From contig CP136069.1 of NCBI GenBank assembly GCA_032622095.1, forward strand, positions 45,484,194 to 45,548,193: a DNA stretch of 64,000 nt, in the 5' to 3' direction. Below, one piece after another: positions 56,655 to 64,000 of this stretch; within the stretch, counting starts at the first letter, position 1, and each line of letters opens with the position of its first letter. This DNA is from Siphonodentalium dalli (lineage: Eukaryota > Mollusca > Scaphopoda > Gadilida > Siphonodentaliidae). A program made the translations under genes and the position numbers. The notes beneath the pieces were generated by a model that worked only from the letters and a program-made list of their open reading frames with translations, was not told the DNA's origin and did no database searches.

Positions 56655-57988
56655 AAACCTTGCTCCACAGTCAGTTAAAATCACCACTCGTTGCCATGGA
56701 AACAGAAATTTTGCTATTTGTCCCAAATATTGTTCTCTAAATTGTGTGTATGTTGCATGCGTTGACTTACTCTACATGGTGGCACCTTTGGCATTTGTGT
56801 TGCAATTAGTTCCGGGTTTAACCCTAATTCGCCTGTACTATGTGACATCATCTTTACTATAACGGCGATCAAAGATACCTGGTGCATTTAAAAAAAATGG
56901 CCGCCATGATGGACGCCATCTTGTCTGGAGTCTCTGCGGCCACTTTTTTTTCTTGTTAACAAGTGAAAAAAATTAGAGGAGACCTTAAGGAAGAAAATTA
57001 GTGGGGTGAAGTTAAGTCCTGGGGGGGGGGGGGGGGTGCAGAGGTCGACCAATATCTCCTGGACTATATATGGCGGCGTTCAGCTTAGCTCACCGTTTGC
57101 AATAATGATTATGTGGTTGAGCTAATATACCTAACAACAGCGATAACTGACGGCCAATTGGGATTAATTGTGCCGATGGATGGGCTGCGGAAATTTCTGG
57201 GACGAGTTTATTACTGTGGAGATGCTCTTGGTTTCAAACCACCAGCGGGAAGTCATTTGCAACGCACAACAGAAGTCATTACCATTCAACTATAATAAAA
57301 ATGTGGATTTTACTGGCGCAGGTTACAAAACACGAACCATATTGATTGACAGACATAACAGACCCCCAACCGACGTTAACGTCACTGGTTCAATGACCCC
57401 CGGCTGGGAACGGCGGGAATCCTGTGATTAGTTTTAATCTGCGGGGACAGGACCCGGGAATCACCGGCCCCGTTTGCAATCACATGCTGGGAACATTTTT
57501 TCTGCAGCGGTATCGACGTCACACTTAAAGACGCATTTGACAAAACGTTAATCAGTTCATGGCTGGAGCTGAGTAGCGTCCCTCATTCTGCAATTTTGTG
57601 TCAGAAATCACTCACAAAACCCCGCCTTCCTCCCTAAAGGTATCAGAAAGTGACTAATTTTCGTCATGGAACACTGGTGGTGTGGTAAAATAATACCTTA
57701 ATATCTTGTGAATTCGTGCGTGTCTACATTTTGTATTGTAAACATCTGACAAAATCTCGATTTACTTAGCAATTTCACAGCATATGGTTCCCGTGCAAAC
57801 CAATAATGACACATTTACGTTGATAATAATGATAATGATCTTCCATTCTGATGCAAAATTCACAATTTATCTCCACAACATTACAACGTATGAACAACGT
57901 CGAATTATTTACAAAACATCAACATTAAACCAAGTAAAATATTAGAACTGTTTTCGCGATCACAGATTTGCCGGGAATTTGGACCAAT
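56655..57988. other. Stretch without a firmly supported gene
   Basis: 57060-57430 has overlapping + frames (60 and 87 codons), one reading NVDFTGAGYKTRTILIDRHN, and locally higher GC, so an exon is conceivable. I see no domain, and the splice sites are not decisive. A G run lies at 57018-57033. Confidence 0.3.
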
Positions 57989-58300
57989 ATTGATGTTTGA
58001 ATTAAGCCACGCAGAGGCATTTGAACCTTAACATGGGTGATCATGGTCGAAAGTTCTGGTTTGAATGCCTGAATTGGGTCTGAGAATGCAATAATTTGAT
58101 CATTTTTTGTATAAAATCACATTTTCGGCAACAAAACTGCCTTTGGAATCTGTTTTTTCGCCGGTGTATTTAGATGTCAATTTGGTCTAGCTATGTTTTA
58201 CATCATGTTCATGATGGCAAGTCCTTCGTACGCATATAATGGATGTCAGAGTATTTTCTGACTATAGCGTTGTTATTATCCATGTCGGCAACAAATATCG
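57989..58300. repeat. Segmental duplication, block P copy 1
   Basis: TTAAGCCACGCAGAGGCATT, CATGGGTGATCATGGTCGAA, AACAAAACTGCCTTTGGAAT and TGATGGCAAGTCCTTCGTAC all recur in the same order at 59867-60180. Confidence 0.8.
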
Positions 58301-58639
58301 ATGATTTTTAGAATTGAAGTCCATCGACAGGGATCGATCGTAATTCAGAACAATACCTTATATGCTCTGAAAAAAACTAGAGTAAAGTCCTGTTTCACCA
58401 CACAAATAATATAAACGCTCTTCATGTATACCATATATAGCAAGAACAGTCTAACACTGAACGCTCTCAGTTGGTTCATGCTGAAGAAAACACCTACATG
58501 TACAAAATGTAAAAATTTTACCTAGAAAACATTGACACCACCACGTTCTATCATTTAGCCCGAATGGCTATATAGCTTTCTGATGTAAATCTATAACAAT
58601 TATTGGTCATGCATATGTTGCCAACGTGCTTGTGTGGTA

Positions 58640-59040
58640 AAATACAAGTACTGCAGGGCCACAGAAAGAGGATATATAGTTAGCACATTGCCTCATTGGG
58701 GTGGGATCAAGTTGGTTGGTTGGTTAATTTGGGTTTATCGCCGTTTCAACCCCAGCACGACGTTGTTAGATTTCCGGGTGAAGATCGAATGACCACGCAG
58801 ATGGTAAATTTCACCGGGAAGTCACTCCAATTCATATATAGAAACCACAGACCCCCGGAAAGCAACTGACAATATTCGCCATGCAGATACACGAATATGA
58901 TTACCCTCCATTAGCGTGGATCGCGAATCAGCGCTTGTCGGGGTTTTGACCAGCTTCGTCGGCACTGGACGCTATATGACAGCGTAATGCGCTGGGCTCT
59001 ATATATACAGAAGGGGGCAATGGGTTGTATCAAGTGCCAT
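58640..59040. other. Probable dispersed repeat, GC-richer
   Basis: Begins near TTGGTTGGTTAATTTGGGTT and GCCGTTTCAACCCCAGCACG, includes GAATGACCACGCAGATGG, and ends TATGACAGCGTAATGCGCTG. It reads like a SINE- or LINE-tail type repeat, but there is no second copy in the window to prove it. Confidence 0.3.
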
Positions 59041-59094
59041 TTTATTACGCACGCCGCGTGTATACTAATTCTTGGGTTTTATTTATAGAATGGG

Positions 59095-59450
59095 AATGTT
59101 TGGGAGGATTAAAAGTCGAACTGCGACGCGGAGGCCGAGTCCGGTAAAAGGTGTAGTTGGGAATTTCAATTTCGTTTATTGTCGTTAACATTATGTCAAT
59201 AATGTTGATTTTTGGTTTGTGATAAGCTATGCCAATTACAAATAAAAGAAATGAAAAAGATAATTTGTAAGTCTTATATTTCAACTTTTATAGACATTTT
59301 TCATTCTGCAGCCCACTGGGGGTTGTGGTCGGAGACGACCGAGTCGGCCGCCGGTTCGTTAATTAGGTGCTGGTTGTTATTGTTATTTTACCGGAATTCT
59401 GAGTTGGTCATTCGCGAAACCAATATATTTTATATTCTATAATTGCAACC
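59095..59450. repeat. Segmental duplication, block Q copy 1
   Basis: AAAAGTCGAACTGCG, GGTAAAAGG...GTAGTTGGGAATTTCAAT, TATTTCAACTTTTATAGA, TTCGTTAATTAGGTGCTGGT and ATTCGCGAAACCAATATATT recur in order at 60411-60767. Confidence 0.8.
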
Positions 59451-59866
59451 ATTTCTGACATTGGTTTTCTTGTTCTTCATAGAGTAACAAGAAATACCAC
59501 GGCTCAACATGAGAATATCTCTGAGCATGTTGTGATTAATAATGATGAATCCACAGTTTCGAATGATCAGTATATAGGGGTAATTTTATAAGTATAAATT
59601 GCGCTTGGTTTCTGAAACGACTCGTGTGGTATAGGTATATTGAGCCAAGGTTGGATATGAATTTGTGTAATTTTAGAAGAAGTCCTGGATATTTTGAAAA
59701 TAAATACCTTGAACCCACACGCGAAGTGAGCAGTAGCGTTTTCTGCTAAACAGTGGCTCTACTGCGATACTGCGATACTGAGTTACTTTTTAGCACCCAG
59801 AATTTGCCATCTGCATCATAAGTAGATTTTATGGAATTTTGAATGGCGAAAGTTTGAATTTTGTTC

Positions 59867-60180
59867 ATATTGATGTTGGAATTAAGCCATGTAGAGGCCT
59901 TTGAACATTAGCATGGGTGATCATGGTCGAAAGTTCAGGTTTAAATGCCCCGAATTGGATCTGAGAATGCAATAATTTGATAATTTTATTTGCATAAAAA
60001 TAACATTTTCGGTGACAAAACTGCCTTTGGAATCTGGTGTTTCGCCGTTGTATTGAGATGTCAATATGGCCTAGCGATATATGTTACATCATGTTCATGA
60101 TGGCAAGTACTACGTACGCATATATTATTGATGAGTATTTTCCGACTATAGCATTGTTTTGATCCATGTCGGCGACAAAT
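59867..60180. repeat. Segmental duplication, block P copy 2
   Basis: Direct copy of 57989-58300, about 1.88 kb downstream; e.g. CATGGGTGATCATGGTCGAA and AACTGCCTTTGGAATCTG. Confidence 0.8.
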
Positions 60181-60410
60181 CTGATCCTGACAAAATATTA
60201 TTATCAAATCATTAAAACCAACTGATAACATGCACTTCATCGAATAGACGAGAGTTGACCAAACCGGGTCGAAGAAGTTATTAAAAGGATGTTTCATTGT
60301 CTAAGTGTCAATGTTCGTCTGGAGAGGTTTTAACTGTACATTGTTAGCTCGCCCGCATGTGGGCCGATGCGGCGATGGGACTTTTATAAAGAGAAAATTG
60401 TTTTTCCCGG

Positions 60411-60767
60411 TTTATTTAAAAGTCGAACTGCGCGATCAGGAGGCCGTTCACCGGTAAAAGGAGTAGTTGGGAATTTCAATTTAGTTTATTGTCCTTTACA
60501 TTATTATGTCAATAATGTTGATTTTTGGTTTGTGACAAGCTATCTCAATTACCAATAAAAGAAATTTAAAAGATAATTTGTAAGTCTTATATTTCAACTT
60601 TTATAGATATTTTTCGTTCTGCAGCCCACTGATGGTTGTGGTCGGAGACGGCCGAGTATGCCGCCGGTTCGTTAATTAGGTGCTGGTTGTTATTGTTATT
60701 TTAACGGAATTCTGAGTTGGTCATTCGCGAAACCAATATATTTTATATTCTATAATTAAAATCATGT
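60411..60767. repeat. Segmental duplication, block Q copy 2
   Basis: Direct copy of 59095-59450, about 1.32 kb downstream. The P to Q gap is ~800 bp in the first copy and ~230 bp in the second, so one copy has an insertion or the other a deletion. Confidence 0.8.
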
Positions 60768-60798
60768 GTATATAATATATGATCTTGTTGATGGATAT

Positions 60799-61790
60799 TG
60801 TAGGAAGGCTAATCTGGCCGTGTCAAATTGAGCTATAGCGATGGGATTTCTCGCAGGACAACACATTTCGGGTTTTCGTGGGGTGTGTATCCGCTGGATG
60901 TCTTATAGTTGCAGTATGTAACAATTATGACCGGGTTAATTTCTTTCGATGTTTAGATATGAACAATGGCTGGACCATGCACTCTTGGCGGGAACACAAT
61001 CAATCCAATTTTTGATCCGCATTTAGAAACTTTCTGGTGTGGTGAATTGGAAACCTGCAGTACTAAGCCGTAGTTGTTTGTAATAATTCGAATGATTAGT
61101 TGTTTTAACGGAATTCTGAGGCGGTGAATTCATGTAACCAATATATTTTATATTATAATTATTATTTATGGCTAATAATATTATCTTGAGGGCGTTACCA
61201 TTTCTGATTATGGTTTGCTTGTACTTGAATGACGAGCGTGCAGACTGACATTTGACTCTCATTGCGAGGTAAGCGACAAAACTCGATTTGATGGTTATCT
61301 TATCATAGACGCGCAATGCATTCTGGAATACATGATGGGATATACATGTCACTTCATTAACGCCCATCGGGTGTATACTGTCCGACAGATTTTTAGAAAG
61401 CTGTGGTTCGCTGGGCGTTTTATAAATAGATAATGTGTTTTCCGGTTGTGACAATTCGCAGTAGGTCCCTGTTTGCGGAGGTCTATTTGCGGAGGTCAAC
61501 AAATTCGCGGAGGTCCCCTAAAATGGTCGAAATATGTTGATTTTAATGAGGGAACTGGTGCGTATATATGTCAATTGATACGTATTTTAAACGACACGAT
61601 CATCATAATAGTGGTTTGTTCAATCAATCATATCATAATATCATCATCATCGTCGTCGTCGTCATCATCATCATCATCATAATACGGAACAAGTCTTGCG
61701 ACATTTTTCGTCCCAATAACATTATTTGCAATGCTTGTTTACAAATATATTATATATGTATCGTCATTCGATATTTACTTGTGGGTCTAT
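60799..61790 (+). repeat. Family M compound repeat, copy near 61 kb
   Basis: Block Y (60799-61215): GTAGGAAGGCTAATCTGGCC, TTGATCCGCATTTAGAAAC, GGAAACCTGCAGTACTA, GGCGTTACCATTTCTGATTA. Block X (61340-61790): CGCCCATCGGGTGTATACTG, GACAATTCGCAGTAGGTCCC, ATGTCAATTGATACGTATTT, ACAAGTCTTGCGACATTTTT. It is inverted relative to 42121-43110. A minus-strand ORF of 159 codons (61023-61502) is read through the repeat and is not credible as a gene. Confidence 0.75.
61638..61681. repeat. CAT/CGT trinucleotide microsatellite
   Basis: ATCATCATCATCGTCGTCGT followed by more CAT units. The equivalent position of the 42 kb copy carries GATGATGATGATGAT at ~42808. Confidence 0.8.
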
Positions 61791-61865
61791 GTATATTTTG
61801 AATTGATCGAGTGTTGGAGCCTCACCAGCGAAGTCTGGCAGAGAGTTCCAGCCATTTACCACCCT
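61764..61865 (-). pseudogene. Non-LTR retrotransposon (LINE) ORF2, C-terminal end
   Basis: The minus strand reads RVVNGWNSLPDFAGEAPTLD then QFKIYIDPQVNIE before a stop. RVVNxWNSLP followed by a xFKxxLD-type segment is the typical C-terminal end of animal CR1/Jockey-like LINE ORF2 proteins. The rest of the gene lies beyond the 1.17 kb insertion. With the insertion and one 8 bp duplicate removed, the frame continues exactly into 63041-63260. Confidence 0.75.
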
Positions 61866-63040
61866 CAGGGATGTGGCTAGAGGGGGGTGTGACACCCCCC
61901 CCCAGCAGAGAGCTATATTTTCAATAGTTGGAAATTTCATACCTGCCACAACGAAATTTCACACCAACAATCGGTTGAAAATGTTCTTGTAGTTTGATTA
62001 TAAAACAATTTATTGGGGGGAATTTATTGTTTTTCGACCAATATTTGCATATGTTCCTATTTTTGGTCAAAAATTTTGACAGAAATGGACATCAGTTGGA
62101 AATTTTCCAACCTTAGGGGGGGGGGGTGACAGGTTGGAAATTTCCAACACTTGGAAAGCTTGTGTCCTGGTCCCTCCCCCGTGGCCAGTCAAAAACTTCT
62201 AGTTAATTTAAGAAAACAATATTGTCATACAATTGGTCAACATTGTCATTGGAATTGTCATCAGTTGGAAATTTTCCAACCTAAGTGGGGGTGTAGGGTT
62301 TGAAATTTCCAACAGCAGGAAGACTTGAGGCTAGTCTAGATGTTAGGATTTTGCGATTTTCTTGTTCAGATTTCAAAATTTTCGCACACCGGACCGAACC
62401 ATGGTCGGCCCGGTGTGTCATTGCCCCATCCACATGGCCAACACAAAACTGCTAATTAGTTTAGCAAAACAATATTTTACTACATTTGGTCAAACTTGTA
62501 GACATAAATGGTCATCAGTTGAAGAATTTTCCAACCTGAGGGGGAGCATGAGGTTTGAAATTTCCAACACTAGGAAAGCTTCAGTTGAGGCCAGTCTTGA
62601 TGCTAGGGTTTGCGATTTTCATGTATATAGTTTTCAAAATTTTCTCACACCGGACCAAACAACCATGGTCGGCCTGGTGTTCCCTCGTCTGTTGTCGGTA
62701 GCTGTGTGCATTTGTCTGGAATTAGACCACTAGTTGTTTTTTTGGGGGGGGCAATTTTCAGGTTAAAATATCTTAATGTTCTCATACTGGGGAAATAGAA
62801 GCATGGCTTATGAATATATAGGAAATTAGGCCTGAGCATGAGGTACAAGGCGGGGGTGCAAATGGAATTATGCAAACAGTTGTGTTGGTGCGATTCTGAC
62901 TCAAGGGGGGGGGGGGGTGCAAATGGAATTATGCAAAAAGTTGTGTTGGTGTGATTCCGACTCAAGGGGGGGGGGGTGCAGTTGGAAATTCTCAAGGTGG
63001 ACACCCCCCCCCCAGCGGAGACCCTCTAGCCACATCCCTG
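61866..63040. mobile_element. Non-autonomous hAT-type element, 1175 bp, with 19 bp inverted ends and 8 bp target duplication
   Basis: Left end CAGGGATGTGGCTAGAGGG (61866-61884), right end CCCTCTAGCCACATCCCTG (63022-63040), perfectly complementary. The flanks are ACCACCCT at 61858-61865 and again at 63041-63048. An 8 bp duplication and CAGGG ends are the hAT signature. The interior has G runs and a degenerate ~190 bp repeat with CAGTTGGAAATTTTCCAACC and a GGAAATTTCCAACAC complement, but no transposase. Confidence 0.9.
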
Positions 63041-63290
63041 ACCACCCTCTGCGTTAAGAAATATTTTTCTATGGCCGTGTTAACAATGGGCATCTGTAGC
63101 TTTTTATTATGTCCTCTTGTTCTTCCTGATGAATGTATCAGATTGAGTCTTATCATTCGGTCTCCGTAGCATAGCATTTTTATTTGACGAACTAATTTCG
63201 TTGCTTTTCTTTGTATTTCTCTAACACAATGCTTTGATATGTGTGATGTTGGCTCCATGCAGAGTTACAATATTCGATGATAGATCTGAC
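63041..63290 (-). pseudogene. Non-LTR retrotransposon ORF2 fragment, 5' truncated and frameshifted
   Basis: The minus strand reads VRSIIEYCNSAWS in one frame (63250-63290), then after a shift REIQRKATKLVRQIKMLCYG and a TRGHNKK-type motif, ending KYFLTQRVV at the insertion. These are the VRxxxEYCxxxWS, EKxQRxATK and RGHxxKL...FFxxRVV blocks near the end of CR1/Jockey-like LINE reverse transcriptase ORFs. The catalytic reverse transcriptase domain is absent. Confidence 0.75.
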
Positions 63291-63383
63291 CATGCTTATG
63301 TAGAGCGATTAGAAAGTATCGATGTCCAAGTTCGTGAAAGTTCTGTTGACTATGCCGATGATTTGAGAAGCTTTATTGTTTTA

Positions 63384-63656
63384 GGATATTGTAGGAAGGC
63401 TAATCTGGCCGCGTCAAATTGAGCTATAGCGATGGGATTTCTCGCAGGACAACACATTTCGGGTTTTCGTGTGGTGTGTATTCGCTGGATGTCTTATTGT
63501 TGCAGTATGTAACTATTATGACCGCGTTAATTGCTTTCGGTGTTTAGGTATGAACAATTGCTGAGCCATGCACTCTTGGCAGGAACACAATGCCTCCGAT
63601 TTTTGATCCGCATGTAGATGCTTTCTGGTGTGGTGATTGAGAAACCTGCAGTAATA
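63384..63656 (+). repeat. Family M block Y, copy 3
   Basis: GTAGGAAGGCTAATCTGGCC, CGATGGGATTTCTCGCAGGA, TTGATCCGCATGTAGATGCT and GAGAAACCTGCAGTAATA closely match 60799-61068 in the same orientation. Confidence 0.8.
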
Positions 63657-63659
63657 TAA

Positions 63660-63990
63660 AGCAGGCAATTCTTCAAGGATTGTCCACTTATAAATGGACA
63701 ATCAGTACCTAAAATGGTCATTATTAAATGGACAATCCAACCATATTAAATATGAAGGGCAATAACTCTATAAATAATGTTAATTTGCTAAATAACGGTG
63801 ATTTGTATGAGAAGAAGTGTTTTTGACGAAATAACGGAGATATTTGAAGAAGAGTTTTTGACGAATAATGGAAATATTCGAAGAATGGCTAATAATATGA
63901 TCTTGAGGGCGTTACCATTTCTGATTATGGTTTTCTTGTTATATTTGTGCTCCTACTTTGTGACTAAAATCCTCAGCGAAACTCTATAAT
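63660..63990 (+). repeat. End-of-window stretch with a family M fragment
   Basis: It holds repeated AATGGACAATC strings (63695, 63730) and the M segment TGGCTAATAATATGATCTTG with GGCGTTACCATTTCTGATTA (63885-63940). A 63-codon frame (63798-63989) covers it and is not credible as a gene. Confidence 0.5.
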
Positions 63991-64000
63991 CATCGACCGG

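Noticed and set aside
61023-61502. 159-codon minus-strand frame, the longest in the window
   Set aside because: It lies entirely in compound repeat M and other M copies do not keep the frame open. Its C-terminal segment is the CTGCAGGTTTCC repeat read as protein.
42121-61790. Calling the 43-61 kb interval a Maverick/Polinton-type giant transposon because of inverted M copies
   Set aside because: No polymerase, integrase, ATPase or capsid-like frame was seen. The M copies have swapped block order and a third copy lies outside, so inverted-end status is unproven.
1-64000. CRISPR arrays, bacterial operons, rRNA genes, complete viral genes
   Set aside because: The repeats are palindromic transposon-like or tandem satellites, not direct repeats with unique spacers. 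The coding DNA is spliced, and no ribosomal RNA or viral structural gene was recognised.

Overview
The window looks like eukaryotic, almost certainly animal, genomic DNA, and most probably comes from a marine invertebrate. It is AT-rich and intron-containing, it is crowded with palindromic transposon remnants, and it has no bacterial gene organisation. The one gene I can name is the 3' part of a heparan sulfate 2-O-sulfotransferase gene (HS2ST1-like), an animal Golgi enzyme, in four + strand exons between 9552 and 28039. The reading phases match at all three internal junctions. The exons encode about 205 residues, the C-terminal ~57 % of the family's usual length. Exons for the PAPS 5'-phosphosulfate loop and the catalytic His region were not found and probably lie before base 1. 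I cannot name the species; the repeat style resembles lophotrochozoan genomes, which is a guess.

Layout: 1-9551 is upstream intron sequence packed with repeats, including a ~3.3 kb array of ~160 bp units at 3550-6852. 9552-28039 is the HS2ST1-like gene with a 12.5 kb intron and two shorter ones. 28040-41400 has no recognisable gene and carries the same small palindromic element families. At about 41-42 kb the repeat content changes. The families common before it disappear and others take over: an array of nine 16 bp palindromes (43459-43668), a 9 bp minisatellite (48101-48335), TTGGCCCAACGT-type repeats (51549-53135), and a compound repeat with copies at 42 kb and 60-64 kb. This part also holds two weak candidate coding fragments with phase-consistent splice sites (44177-44735 and 53137-53557) and a dead LINE split by a hAT-type element with intact terminal inverted repeats and an 8 bp target duplication (61764-63290).

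The genes do not form a system: one housekeeping glycosaminoglycan-modifying gene sits in DNA shaped by mobile elements. I saw no operon, CRISPR array, rRNA or intact tRNA. The most interesting signals are structural: a hairpin core shared by different MITE families, the spaced palindrome array, a higher-order tandem array, a small array of donor-like sites before the last HS2ST1 exon, and the mid-window change of repeat population.
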